This document shows positions 9,607 to 18,612 of a stretch of DNA of 64,000 bases, in pieces (positions within the stretch are counted from its first letter, which is position 1; every line of letters begins with the position of its first letter). The position numbers were made by a program, and so were the translations under genes. Source of the DNA: Lonepinella koalarum (lineage in GTDB: Bacteria > Pseudomonadota > Gammaproteobacteria > Enterobacterales > Pasteurellaceae); contig NZ_CP170642.1 of assembly GCF_042926695.1 (NCBI RefSeq), positions 248,001 through 312,000 on the forward strand, given 5' to 3'. The notes beneath the pieces are model-generated. The model saw only the letters and a list, made by a program, of their open reading frames with translations. It did no database searches and was not told where the DNA came from.

Positions 9607-10491
9607 ATGAAAAAATTTCTTGTACTTATCATTATTGCTGCTATTGCAGGCGGTGTTTATTATTATACTCAGCAAGGTAAAAGCGCCAGCCTCGATGGCA
9701 TTGCTTCAGTAAATGGACGTTTGGAATTAGAACGCTTTGATGTGGCAACACTTTATGCCGGACGGGTAGAAGAAGTATTTGTTAAAGAAGGCGATGATGT
9801 CGTTAAGGATCAGGAACTTGCTCGTCTGTCATCTACAACGTCGCAAAGCAAGGTAGATGCAGCGCAGGCGCAAATTGCTTATCAAGAACAACAAGTCGTA
9901 TTGGCTCAGATTGATTTAGACAATGCTTTAAAACTTCGTCGTGGCAATTTAGTGGCTCAAACTGAAGTAGATAATAAACAAGCGAAACTGAATGCAGCAT
10001 TAGCGGCTGTTGAACAAGCGAAAGCGCAAGAGCGTGAAGTGGCATCGCAAAATGTGGATATGATGATTAAATCACCGATCAACGGGCGGGTTGAATACAA
10101 AATCGCAGAGCCGGGTAATGTGTTAGGCGTTGGTGGTAAAGTAGTCAGCATTTTAGATCTTTCAGATGTCTATATGAATGTGTTTCTGCCTTCTTATCAG
10201 TCAAACCTTGTCAGAATCGGTGATGAAGCCCGGATTAAAGTTGATGGTACAGATTATGTATTCCCTGCGACGATTACTTATGTCGCGGCAGATGCACAAT
10301 TCACACCGAAATCGGTAGAGACGGAAGAAGAACGTGCTAAATTAGTCTTTAAAGTAAAATTACAGGTTCCGGTGGATGTGGCGGCTAAATATGCAAGCCT
10401 ACTTAAAGGCGGTATGACAGCTATGGGATATGTGAAATATGATGCGCAATCTAACTGGACGGATAGCTTGTCAGTTAAATTACCTGAATAA
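9607..10491 (+). CDS. HlyD-family membrane fusion protein (YhiI/YbhG-like)
   Basis: Periplasmic adaptor that links an inner membrane ABC exporter to an outer membrane channel. One N-terminal membrane anchor (about residues 4-20), lipoyl-like half motif GRVEEVFVKEGDDV, a long helical hairpin (about 75-150) and the second half KSPINGRVEYKIAEPGNV. The frame opens at 9526, but AAAAGGA sits 7 bp before the ATG at 9607, giving 294 residues, a size usual for YhiI-type adaptors. First gene of the export operon, 12 bp before the ABC gene. Confidence 0.88.
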   Translation: MKKFLVLIIIAAIAGGVYYYTQQGKSASLDGIASVNGRLELERFDVATLYAGRVEEVFVKEGDDVVKDQELARLSSTTSQSKVDAAQAQIAYQEQQVVLAQIDLDNALKLRRGNLVAQTEVDNKQAKLNAALAAVEQAKAQEREVASQNVDMMIKSPINGRVEYKIAEPGNVLGVGGKVVSILDLSDVYMNVFLPSYQSNLVRIGDEARIKVDGTDYVFPATITYVAADAQFTPKSVETEEERAKLVFKVKLQVPVDVAAKYASLLKGGMTAMGYVKYDAQSNWTDSLSVKLPE

Positions 10492-10503
10492 CAAAGGTGA
10501 ATA

Positions 10504-13260
10504 ATGATGACGGAACTCGCAGTTAAAGTAAGCGACCTGTATCACCAATATGGCAAAATCAAATCGCCTACTCTGGCGGTAAACGGTGTAAACCTTGAAA
10601 TTCCGCGGGGTAGAACCGTGGGGCTGATTGGTCCTGATGGTGTAGGGAAATCCACCATGCTGTCGGTAATTGCAGGAGCGAAAATTCTGCAAAAAGGCGA
10701 GGTGTTGGTATTTGACAAGAATATTGCGGATAAAAAAAGCCGCGAAGAACTCACGCATAAAATCGCTTTTATGCCACAGGGGTTAGGTAAAAACCTTTAT
10801 CTTACTCTTTCTATTTATGACAACGTAGAATTCCACGCTAAAATGTTCGGTTTAACTGCTAAAGAACGTAAAGCGAGAATTGCACGTTTACTAAAAGCAA
10901 CAGGTCTTTCACCGTTTGCGGATCGTCCGGCGGGTAAATTGTCGGGCGGAATGAAACAAAAACTCAGTCTTTGTTGTGCTTTGGTGCATGATCCTGATTT
11001 ATTGATTTTGGATGAACCTACCACAGGGGTGGATCCTCTTTCCCGCCGTCAATTTTGGCAGTTGGTGAACAATCTGCGTCAAGAAAATCCGGGGATGACG
11101 GTAATTGTGGCAACCGCTTATATTGATGAAGCAGAGAACTTTGAGTATGTGTTAGCAATGGATGATGGCAAGATTATTGCCGATTGTCCGACTAAGCAAT
11201 TGATTGCAGATACTCAGAGTAAGAACCTCGAAGAAGCCTATATAAAGACACTTCCAGAAGAAAAACGGGGTGCGGTAGATGGACTTCATATTCCAGAACT
11301 CAAAATTTATGAAAATGAAGAACCTGCTATTGAAGCACATAATCTAACGAAGAAATTTGGTGATTTTACTTCGGTAAATGATGTCAGTTTTACTATTCCA
11401 AAAGGTGAAATCTTCGGTTTCTTAGGTTCGAATGGTTGTGGTAAATCTACCACCATGAAAATGTTAACAGGATTGCTTGAACCGACTTCAGGTACAGCGA
11501 CTTTGCTTGGTCAGTCCATTGATGCGAACGATATTAACACACGTAAGAAAGTGGGTTATATGACCCAATCTTTTTCCATGTATGAAGAGATGACGGTACG
11601 TGAAAACTTAGATTTACATGCGAAGCTGTTCCAAATTCCGAAAGCGCAGTGGCGTGAATATACTGATAATGCGATGAAACAGTTCGATTTATACCATCTT
11701 GCCGATGTACGCCCAAGCGAATTACCGCTTGGTATTCGTCAGCGTTTGCAGTTGGCAGCCGCCTGTTTGCATAAGCCTGAAGTATTAATTTTGGACGAAC
11801 CGACATCGGGTGTTGACCCTGCGGCACGTGATATGTTTTGGGAATATTTAATCAAATTGTCCCGTGATGATCGTATTACCATTTTCGTTACTACCCACTT
11901 TATGAACGAAGCAGCTCGCTGCGATCGTATCTCGTTAATGCATGCTGGTCAGGTATTAGCCGTGGGTACGCCTGAAGACTTGCGCACAGAAAAAGGTTGC
12001 GATACCCTTGAAGAAGCCTTTATTCGTTATTTGGAAGAACAAGCAGATGATATTACTGCACCAAGTAGTGAAAATGAAATGCAAACTGCGGTGCAAAATA
12101 AGGCAAAATCTGCCAATACGCAAGCGAATCCGTTGTTAAATTGGTTTAATATTATTTGGACTTTCGCCAGCCGTGAAATGAAAGAATTAAGCCGGGATCA
12201 TATCCGTATGTTCTTTGCTTTATTTGGTCCGGTAGTGATCTTGTTATCCATGGCAAGTAGTATTTCTTTTGATATTAACCCGACTCAATTCACCGTGTTG
12301 GATAGAGATAATACTCAACTTTCTCGTAAGTTGATTGAAACCTTTGAGGGTTCAAGTTATTTTATTCGGCAAAATAAAGATATTCATGAAACACACGAAA
12401 TTAATCCTACCATTCAAAGACAGATTGCTAAGTTAGTGATTGAAATTCCGGACGGTTTTGGTGAGAAATTGCTGAGAGGGCAATCTCCCGAAGTGAGCCT
12501 AATTATAGACGGCGCTTATCCATCAACGGCAGAGAACTTGGTAAGTTCGGCGGCGGGAGTGGTGAATCAATTTAATCGTGAATTGATGATTGAAGACGGT
12601 GCAACCATAAACAGTCATTCCGTAGCAGAAATACGTATGATGTATAACCAAGACTTTAAGAGTATTTTTGCCATGACTCCGGGTATTATTATGCTTGCCA
12701 TGATGATGATTCCGCCAATGATGACGGCATTAAGCGTGGTGCGTGAAAAAGAAATGGGGACGATTATGAACTTATATGGTTCGCCAGCAACCAAGTTCCA
12801 ATTCTTATTTGGTAAGCAAATTCCTTATGTGGTGATTGCTTTCGCCAGTTACTTACTGATGGTTGCCACGGCGATATTTATCTTTAATGTACCGATTAAA
12901 GGTTCGATGTGGGCAATGTTCTTGGGTTGTTTCTTAGGCGTTATTACCTCTACAGGCTTTGGTCTGGTGGTCTCCAGTATCACAAAATCTCAAGTCGCCG
13001 CCATCTTTTCCGCAGCGATTATTGCAATCGTGCCGACTATGAACTTCTCAGGTATGATGTTCCCAACTTCACGTTTAGACGGTAACACCTTGATTGTATC
13101 GAAGATTTTCGCCGGTTCGTGGTTCCAGCAAATCAGTCTGGGTGGCTTCACTAAAGGTTTGGGCTTTGCCGATTTCACCAACAGCTATATTGCCTTAAGT
13201 GTGATTTATGTAGCCTATATCACCATTGCCACATTAAGTTTGAAAAAACAGGAGAAATAA
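10504..13260 (+). CDS. rbbA: Fused ABC transporter, RbbA-like (two ATPase domains plus permease)
   Basis: 918-residue protein. NBD1 has Walker A GPDGVGKST (about residues 43-51), signature LSGGMKQ and Walker B LILDEPTTGVDP. NBD2 has GSNGCGKST (about 308-316), a degenerate signature LPLGIRQRL and LILDEPTSGVDP. The C-terminal third (from about 565) is an ABC-2 permease with about six membrane spans. Domain order, length and the odd second signature match E. coli RbbA (911 residues), once described as a ribosome-associated ATPase. Its operon with an adaptor and permease points instead to export. The stop codon abuts the next ATG. Confidence 0.9.
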   Translation: MMTELAVKVSDLYHQYGKIKSPTLAVNGVNLEIPRGRTVGLIGPDGVGKSTMLSVIAGAKILQKGEVLVFDKNIADKKSREELTHKIAFMPQGLGKNLYLTLSIYDNVEFHAKMFGLTAKERKARIARLLKATGLSPFADRPAGKLSGGMKQKLSLCCALVHDPDLLILDEPTTGVDPLSRRQFWQLVNNLRQENPGMTVIVATAYIDEAENFEYVLAMDDGKIIADCPTKQLIADTQSKNLEEAYIKTLPEEKRGAVDGLHIPELKIYENEEPAIEAHNLTKKFGDFTSVNDVSFTIPKGEIFGFLGSNGCGKSTTMKMLTGLLEPTSGTATLLGQSIDANDINTRKKVGYMTQSFSMYEEMTVRENLDLHAKLFQIPKAQWREYTDNAMKQFDLYHLADVRPSELPLGIRQRLQLAAACLHKPEVLILDEPTSGVDPAARDMFWEYLIKLSRDDRITIFVTTHFMNEAARCDRISLMHAGQVLAVGTPEDLRTEKGCDTLEEAFIRYLEEQADDITAPSSENEMQTAVQNKAKSANTQANPLLNWFNIIWTFASREMKELSRDHIRMFFALFGPVVILLSMASSISFDINPTQFTVLDRDNTQLSRKLIETFEGSSYFIRQNKDIHETHEINPTIQRQIAKLVIEIPDGFGEKLLRGQSPEVSLIIDGAYPSTAENLVSSAAGVVNQFNRELMIEDGATINSHSVAEIRMMYNQDFKSIFAMTPGIIMLAMMMIPPMMTALSVVREKEMGTIMNLYGSPATKFQFLFGKQIPYVVIAFASYLLMVATAIFIFNVPIKGSMWAMFLGCFLGVITSTGFGLVVSSITKSQVAAIFSAAIIAIVPTMNFSGMMFPTSRLDGNTLIVSKIFAGSWFQQISLGGFTKGLGFADFTNSYIALSVIYVAYITIATLSLKKQEK

Positions 13261-14388
13261 ATGTTACGTTGGTTAAAAAATGTGGGTTATCTCATGTTTA
13301 AAGAACTCAAAAGCCTGTTCAGTGATATTGTGATGATCATTCTTACCATTTATATGTTCTCGGTGGCAATTTTCTTGATATCCAATATGGGGATGACTGA
13401 TGTGAAAAATGGTTCGGTGGCGATTATTGATTACGACCAATCAACCCTTTCGCATCGCATGCGAGATGCTTTAATTATGCCTTATTTCAAAAAGGTACAG
13501 GAAGTTAGCCCGAAAGAGATTGACCGAGAAATGGATCTTGGTAATTACACTTTCGTGGCAGAGTTTCCACCGAATTATGAAAGGGATATGCTCAAAGGTG
13601 ATAATCCGCAGGTACAAGTATTAGTGGATGCTACCGCCGTTACCCAAGCAGGTATCGGTTCAGGCTATATTAGCCAGATTTTTACTCAAGAAGTGAATGA
13701 ATTTATGGGTAATATCGGAAATATAGCTGCGCCCATTAAAGTGGTCAATAACGTGCTATATAACCCAAACCATAGTTCAAAATGGTTTATGGCGACAACT
13801 CAAAATATGACTAATCTTGCCTTATTAGCGTTAATGTTAGTGGGATCGGCGATTATCCGTGAAAAAGAACGCGGTACGTTAGAACACTTGCTGGTGATGC
13901 CAATCGGTTCAAGTGAAATCGCCATGGCAAAAGTGTTTGCTAACGGTTTAGTGTTATTAGTGATTTCAATGCTATCCATACGTTTTATTACCGTCGGTGC
14001 TTTAGGGGCACCCATTCCAACTGGACAAATTGCACTATTTGGTGTGGGCGTGCTGGTATTTTTATTTTCCATTGCATCTTTAGGTATTATGCTGGCTGTA
14101 TTTGCTCCGACAATGCCACAATTTGGTTTGCTTTGTCTTCCGATTTATTTAATTATGAATATGCTTTCGGGGGCCCAATCTCCAGTGGAAAATATGCCTG
14201 AACTGGCTCAACAGCTCACTCAATTTTCACCACTCACCATTTTAGTGGCTTATGGTCAAGATGTGCTATTCCGCGGTTCAGGGATTGATATTGTATGGCC
14301 ACATTTGCTTAAAATGGCAGCTTTAGGCGCTGTATTCTTAGGGGTGGCATTGGCACAATTTAAATCAATGTTATCGAAACAAGGTTAA
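13261..14388 (+). CDS. yhhJ: ABC-2 type permease, YhhJ-like
   Basis: 375-residue inner membrane protein: one N-terminal span (about 20-42), a large periplasmic domain (about 45-175), then five or six spans with IREKERGTLEHLLVMP, the ABC-2 signature loop. It begins directly after the RbbA-like stop codon, implying translational coupling. Length equals E. coli YhhJ. It likely pairs with the permease half of the RbbA-like protein. Confidence 0.9.
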   Translation: MLRWLKNVGYLMFKELKSLFSDIVMIILTIYMFSVAIFLISNMGMTDVKNGSVAIIDYDQSTLSHRMRDALIMPYFKKVQEVSPKEIDREMDLGNYTFVAEFPPNYERDMLKGDNPQVQVLVDATAVTQAGIGSGYISQIFTQEVNEFMGNIGNIAAPIKVVNNVLYNPNHSSKWFMATTQNMTNLALLALMLVGSAIIREKERGTLEHLLVMPIGSSEIAMAKVFANGLVLLVISMLSIRFITVGALGAPIPTGQIALFGVGVLVFLFSIASLGIMLAVFAPTMPQFGLLCLPIYLIMNMLSGAQSPVENMPELAQQLTQFSPLTILVAYGQDVLFRGSGIDIVWPHLLKMAALGAVFLGVALAQFKSMLSKQG

Positions 14389-14403
14389 TCATGGACTGCG
14401 TGT

Positions 14404-14444
14404 AAACGCACTATCTTAAAAATAAATATTATCACGGTGCGTTT
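14404..14444 (+). other. Imperfect stem-loop before the outer membrane factor gene
   Basis: AAACGCAC at 14404-14411 and GTGCGTTT at 14437-14444 form an 8-bp stem over a 25-nt AT-rich loop in the only sizeable gap of the export operon. It could attenuate or stabilise the downstream message. No T-run follows, so a terminator is unlikely. Confidence 0.35.
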
Positions 14445-14477
14445 ATTACGTACCTATACTGAAAGGAATATATAAAA

Positions 14478-15887
14478 ATGCAAATTTTACACCGCACTTT
14501 CAAACTCTCAATGATTGCAGGTTTTGTGGCAATTCTCACTGCTTGCAATGCAACTGTTGATGCTGAACAGGCAAGCTCGGTAAACACGCCTGTACAATTT
14601 GATCAGGTGAAAGCCGGTCAAAGTCAAATGGAAATTAAACAATGGTGGCAAAACTGGAATGACCCTGAACTCTCCCGTTTAATCGAAAAAGGTTTAAGCC
14701 AGAATCTTGATATTGCCCTTGCGCAAGCCCGCTTAAACGAAGCCAGAGCCAACTATGACTACGCGGAAGCTGACAAAGGCATAAACGTCAGCGGTAATGC
14801 CTCCACTGGAGGTGGTGTAAATCGTATGAAAATAGGTAATTCATCAGCGGATACGTCAGCTTCTGGCAATATCTATGGTGGGGTGTCCGCATCATGGGAA
14901 CTGGACTTCTTCGGTAAGAAAAAATCAGATGCTGATGCTGCTCGTAGCCTGACGCTGGCTCAACAAGAACAGTTTTATGCGGCACAGATGCTCGTGGCAA
15001 GCGAAATTGCGAATAACTACTTTCAAATCTACGCGTTGGATCGCCAAGCAAACTTAATCAACCAAGCGATCAAAGAATTACAATCACTGGAAAACTATGT
15101 GAAAGGACGCTTTAACACGGGCGGTGCAACGGCTTATGAAGTCACGGAAATTTCCACTCAAATTACGGCTCAACAAGCACGTCTGACAACACTCAAAGCA
15201 CAAGCCGACCAAGCACAACGTAATATTGCGGTGTTAACGGGCGAAACGCCACAAGGTTTCCGTATTGTCAAGTCAGGCAATCCACTTGCCCGTATTCCTG
15301 CCGTACCGAATGGTGTAATGCCAAGCGATGTGATCAGTAACCGTCCTGACTTACGCACTGCCCAACATAATGTAGATGCCTACGCTGCTAAACTGGCAAG
15401 TGCCAAAGCCGATCTCTACCCGAGATTTAACATCAGCTTTATGGGCGACGGTGGTTACGTCAAGCTTGATAACGATCTGTCCAAAGTATCGGGTATATTA
15501 GGTATGGTCAGTGCAGGTGTACAACTGCCGATTTTCACCAATGGACGTTTAGAAGCCAATATTGATGCCGCAGACGCACGTTTAAAATCAGCGGTGATCC
15601 AATATGACCAAACCTTATTAACAGCACTAAAAGAAGTGGACAACGCTTATCAAATGAGTGCAGCGTTGAAAAATCAAACGGCATTAAATCAAAAATCAGT
15701 AAACCTTGCTAACAAACAGGCGCAAGATGCACAGACCTTATTCCAACACGGCAATAAGACCTTAGATGTTGCCATTCGTGCCAGAGTAACGGCGTTAAAT
15801 AACCAAGAAGCAGTTGTACAATCGCAACTGGCTCAAGCTCAAAATTGGGTTGAATTGTATAAGGCGTTAGGAGGAGGTTGGAGATAA
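14478..15887 (+). CDS. Outer membrane factor lipoprotein, NodT/OprM family
   Basis: 469-residue TolC-like channel with lipobox LTAC and Cys23. The two OEP repeats are visible: SRLIEKGLSQNLDIALAQARLNEA in the first half and SNRPDLRTAQHNVDAYAAKL in the second, each with long coiled helices. SWELDFFGKKK is typical of the NodT family. It completes the tripartite exporter with the upstream adaptor and ABC proteins. E. coli yhiI-rbbA-yhhJ has no OMF gene in its operon, so this set is self-contained. An uptake signal lies at its 5' end. Confidence 0.9.
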   Translation: MQILHRTFKLSMIAGFVAILTACNATVDAEQASSVNTPVQFDQVKAGQSQMEIKQWWQNWNDPELSRLIEKGLSQNLDIALAQARLNEARANYDYAEADKGINVSGNASTGGGVNRMKIGNSSADTSASGNIYGGVSASWELDFFGKKKSDADAARSLTLAQQEQFYAAQMLVASEIANNYFQIYALDRQANLINQAIKELQSLENYVKGRFNTGGATAYEVTEISTQITAQQARLTTLKAQADQAQRNIAVLTGETPQGFRIVKSGNPLARIPAVPNGVMPSDVISNRPDLRTAQHNVDAYAAKLASAKADLYPRFNISFMGDGGYVKLDNDLSKVSGILGMVSAGVQLPIFTNGRLEANIDAADARLKSAVIQYDQTLLTALKEVDNAYQMSAALKNQTALNQKSVNLANKQAQDAQTLFQHGNKTLDVAIRARVTALNNQEAVVQSQLAQAQNWVELYKALGGGWR

Positions 15888-15950
15888 TCTCCATTGTATG
15901 CCACGACCAGATTAAACTTGCGCTGAATAATATAAGGCATAGTGATGAGA

Positions 15951-15990
15951 GTGTTGCAAAAATTTATTATTTTTGCAACACTTTTTATTT
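15951..15990. terminator. Bidirectional terminator after the export operon
   Basis: Perfect 13-bp inverted repeat GTGTTGCAAAAAT / ATTTTTGCAACAC with a 5-nt loop and a T-run, between the converging outer membrane factor gene and the small lipoprotein gene. Confidence 0.8.
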
Positions 15991-15998
15991 ACCGTTAT

Positions 15999-16283
15999 TT
16001 ACCAACGATAGCGTCCATAATGGTAGCCAATAGATGGCATTAAAACGACTGGTGTTGTGGTTTTTGTCGTGGTTTTGGGTTGCGAATCACTGGCATTTAA
16101 TGGCATATTAACGGGAGCCTGTTTAACTTTTTGGCTCGCCGGAACCGTATCACCATGATAAACTTTCGTGTTATAAGCATTGACTGATGCCATATCTAAT
16201 GGTGCTTGTGGTTGACCGACTTCTGGGTGAGAAGCACAGGCGGTTAATAGAATACAGGCTAACATAAAGACGATTTTTTTCAT
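15999..16283 (-). CDS. Small hypothetical lipoprotein
   Basis: 94-residue protein with lipobox LTAC (Cys17), followed by a Pro/Ala/Thr/Lys-rich, probably disordered chain with a TTTKTTT run and an aromatic end YHYGRYRW. No fold is recognisable. Its ATG overlaps the stop of the upstream gene (ATGA), so the two are translationally coupled and probably act together in the envelope. Confidence 0.7.
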   Translation of the reverse strand: MKKIVFMLACILLTACASHPEVGQPQAPLDMASVNAYNTKVYHGDTVPASQKVKQAPVNMPLNASDSQPKTTTKTTTPVVLMPSIGYHYGRYRW

Positions 16284-16846
16284 TTTTCATATCCTTTTTT
16301 TACGTGACAAATCATATTAGATAATATACTGGAACGTTCTCGGATGTTTTGTAGGGCGATTTTTCTTCCAGCATGAGCATCTTGTTCTTGTAACTGTTTT
16401 GATAATTTAGGATCGGTAATATGAAATACAAATGCATATTGCAGTTTTTTAGGGCGCCCTTCATAGTTTATGATGCCACCTGAGATATTAGCATAGTATT
16501 CTTCTTTTGATCTATCTTTGATATAGTAAGTTGCCGAATCCGTAATTTCTACACCATCATCCAAATAACCATAACAGATTCCGCCACCATGTTCAAAAAC
16601 AGTATGTATTTTTCTGTTTTCGTTAATCGTAAATACTTCAAGTTCAATACTTTGGGCTAGTTCATTAACGTCTTTTAGATCTTGCAAATCGAATTTTTGT
16701 AAATTACCGTTACTCACATAAATTTGTTCAGGTACCGGGGTTGTTTTTATCATAGCGGTATTATTTTCAGAAAAATGGATAGAAACTGACTCTGCAAAAA
16801 TATTTAGACTTGTTAAGCTCAATAATATAACAATGGCGTACTTCAT
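16280..16846 (-). CDS. Hypothetical secreted protein, partner of the small lipoprotein
   Basis: 188 residues with a Sec signal peptide (cleavage near FAES, about residue 18) and no lipobox. The C-terminus (IRERSSILSNMICHVKK) resembles the end of the unknown lipoprotein at 21639-22352 (VKEKASILFNIICK), including a conserved Cys three residues before a Lys. Two Cys residues (one in ICYGYL, one near the end) could form a disulphide. Function unknown; probably periplasmic. Confidence 0.7.
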   Translation of the reverse strand: MKYAIVILLSLTSLNIFAESVSIHFSENNTAMIKTTPVPEQIYVSNGNLQKFDLQDLKDVNELAQSIELEVFTINENRKIHTVFEHGGGICYGYLDDGVEITDSATYYIKDRSKEEYYANISGGIINYEGRPKKLQYAFVFHITDPKLSKQLQEQDAHAGRKIALQNIRERSSILSNMICHVKKGYEK

Positions 16847-16876
16847 GAGTAATAATTTCCTTTCTGTTGTTTAGAA

Positions 16877-17281
16877 TCAACATAAATGTTTGTTTATTTC
16901 ATAAAATTCTAGGGGCAAGTTATCAGGATCTCGAAAAAAAGTAAAACGTTTTTGTGTCAGTTCGTCAACGCGTATGGGTTCACACTCCACGTTAAATTGT
17001 GTTAAATAAGTCACTGCATTTTCTACATTTTGAACTTTAAAAGCGAGATGGCGTAAGCCACAGGACTCCGGTGTAGAAGGGCGAGCGGGTGGGTTAGGAA
17101 AAGAAAATAGTTCTATTTGACTACCGTCTGGAAAAGCTAAATCTAATTTATAGCTTTCTCGTGCTGAACGATAGGTTTCTGCTAATATTTTAGCACCAAG
17201 AATATTAACGTAAAAATGCTTTGATTTTGCATAATCAGAAGCAATTATGGCAATATGATGAAAACCTAGTATTACTGACAT
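16877..17281 (-). CDS. gloA2: VOC (glyoxalase I-like) protein YaeR/GloA2
   Basis: 134-residue single VOC domain made of two beta-alpha-beta-beta-beta units. Candidate metal ligands lie in FHHIAI (His8/His9), IELFSFP, GLRHLAF and LPLEFYE. The sequence closely follows E. coli YaeR (GloA2), including PPARPSxPE and TQKRFTFFxDPDxLPLE. YaeR's substrate is uncertain; its resemblance is to lactoylglutathione lyase, so it may act on ketoaldehyde adducts. Confidence 0.85.
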   Translation of the reverse strand: MSVILGFHHIAIIASDYAKSKHFYVNILGAKILAETYRSARESYKLDLAFPDGSQIELFSFPNPPARPSTPESCGLRHLAFKVQNVENAVTYLTQFNVECEPIRVDELTQKRFTFFRDPDNLPLEFYEINKHLC

Positions 17282-17363
17282 ATAAATCCTTTATAGTAAA
17301 GATTATATAATATACATGTTTTCTTGTTGAATAAAGAAATTTCTGTCTGACATTTTTAGTAAA

Positions 17364-17440
<77 letters not shown>

Positions 17441-17465
17441 GTATCAAATGGATATGTAAAGGAAA

Positions 17466-17542
17466 TGGTCGGCGAGATAGGATTTGAACCTACGACCCAC
17501 TGGTCCCAAACCAGTTGCGCTACCAAGCTGCGCTACTCGCCG
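17466..17542 (-). tRNA. tRNA-Pro (anticodon TGG)
   Basis: 77-nt cloverleaf on the minus strand with encoded CCA. Anticodon loop TTTGGGA gives TGG. The acceptor stem CGGCGAG/CTCGCCG is perfect and T-loop GGTTCAAATCC is normal. First gene of the tRNA pair behind a strong promoter. Confidence 0.96.
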
Positions 17543-17556
17543 ATGAAGTGGTAAGT

Positions 17557-17584
17557 ATTATAAGTGGCTGTAGATTTCCGTCAA
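17557..17584 (-). promoter_or_regulatory. Sigma-70 promoter of the tRNA-Pro/tRNA-Arg unit
   Basis: Minus-strand -35 TTGACG (17579-17584), 16-bp spacer and perfect -10 TATAAT (17557-17562), about 15 bp ahead of the tRNA-Pro 5' end. Confidence 0.75.
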
Positions 17585-17660
17585 TCATTTTTTTACTTTT
17601 TCGGTTTAATTGCTTAAATTTATTCCAAAATACAATTTTATTCGCCTTTTTTATGTTTTT

Positions 17661-17689
17661 CTGACAAAATAGCAACCGTTTACTTAATT
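17661..17689 (+). promoter_or_regulatory. Possible folD promoter
   Basis: CTGACA (17661-17666), 17-bp spacer, TTAATT (17684-17689), 18 bp before the folD ATG. The -10 matches consensus at four of six positions. Confidence 0.4.
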
Positions 17690-17706
17690 TTAATAAAGGT
17701 AAAGTT

Positions 17707-18552
17707 ATGACAGCAAAACTCATTTCTGGTACTGAACTTGCAAAAAAAATTAAATCTGATGTGGCACAAAAGATTGCAGACTACGTAGCGCAAGGAAAAC
17801 GTTCCCCCGGTTTAGCGGTGATTTTGGTCGGAGCCAATCCCGCTTCACAAGTTTACGTGGGAAGTAAGCGAAAAAGTTGTGCTGAAATAGGCATCCAATC
17901 AAGATCCTATGACTTGCCTGAAACAACCAGTGAAACAGAATTATTAAAGTTGATTGATGAACTTAATCAAGATCCAACTATAGATGGCATTTTAGTACAG
18001 TTACCATTACCCAAACAGATTGATAGCAGTAAGGTGATTGAGCATATTTCACCAAGCAAGGATGTGGACGGTTTTCATCCTTATAACGTTGGACGTTTAT
18101 GTCAGCGTATTCCTACTTTGCGAGCCTGTACGCCTTATGGTGTCATGAAATTGCTAGAAACTACGGGAGTAGATTTATACGGTCAACATGCGGTGATTGT
18201 GGGGGCTTCAAACATTGTGGGACGACCAATGGCGTTGGAGTTATTGTTGGCAGGTTGTACCGTCACAGTGACGCACCGTTTTACCAAGGATCTTGCAAGT
18301 CATGTTGGTCAAGCCGATATTTTGGTGGTTGCAGTGGGGAAACCTGAATTTATTCCAGCAGAGTGGATTAAGCAAGGTGCAATTGTGATTGACGTTGGCA
18401 TTAATCGTGATGCAGATGGTAAATTAAAAGGCGATGTGGCACAAAGTGCGGTGCAAAAAGCGGGATTTTTGACTCCTGTTCCCGGTGGCGTGGGTCCGAT
18501 GACGGTCGCCATGTTGATGTTTAATACCTTAGCCGCTTATGAAACCCATTAA
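17707..18552 (+). CDS. folD: Bifunctional methylenetetrahydrofolate dehydrogenase/cyclohydrolase FolD
   Basis: 281-residue cytosolic enzyme that interconverts 5,10-methylene-, methenyl- and 10-formyl-THF with NADP. Visible family signatures: YVGSKRKSC with the catalytic Lys, DGILVQLPLP, PSKDVDGFHP, the NADP-binding GASNIVGRPMALELL and PVPGGVGPMTVAML. Length is that of E. coli FolD (288) minus a few residues. AAAGGT precedes the ATG. An uptake signal lies inside the gene near codon 247. Confidence 0.96.
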   Translation: MTAKLISGTELAKKIKSDVAQKIADYVAQGKRSPGLAVILVGANPASQVYVGSKRKSCAEIGIQSRSYDLPETTSETELLKLIDELNQDPTIDGILVQLPLPKQIDSSKVIEHISPSKDVDGFHPYNVGRLCQRIPTLRACTPYGVMKLLETTGVDLYGQHAVIVGASNIVGRPMALELLLAGCTVTVTHRFTKDLASHVGQADILVVAVGKPEFIPAEWIKQGAIVIDVGINRDADGKLKGDVAQSAVQKAGFLTPVPGGVGPMTVAMLMFNTLAAYETH

Positions 18553-18568
18553 AGTACTTTAATGGTAG

Positions 18569-18604
18569 AAAACGCTCAATACCATATATTGAGCGTTTTT
18601 TATT
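18569..18604. terminator. Bidirectional terminator between folD and dcuB
   Basis: 13-bp perfect stem AAAACGCTCAATA / TATTGAGCGTTTT with 5-nt loop and T-run, between converging genes. Confidence 0.85.
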
Positions 18605-18612
18605 TGAAAATA

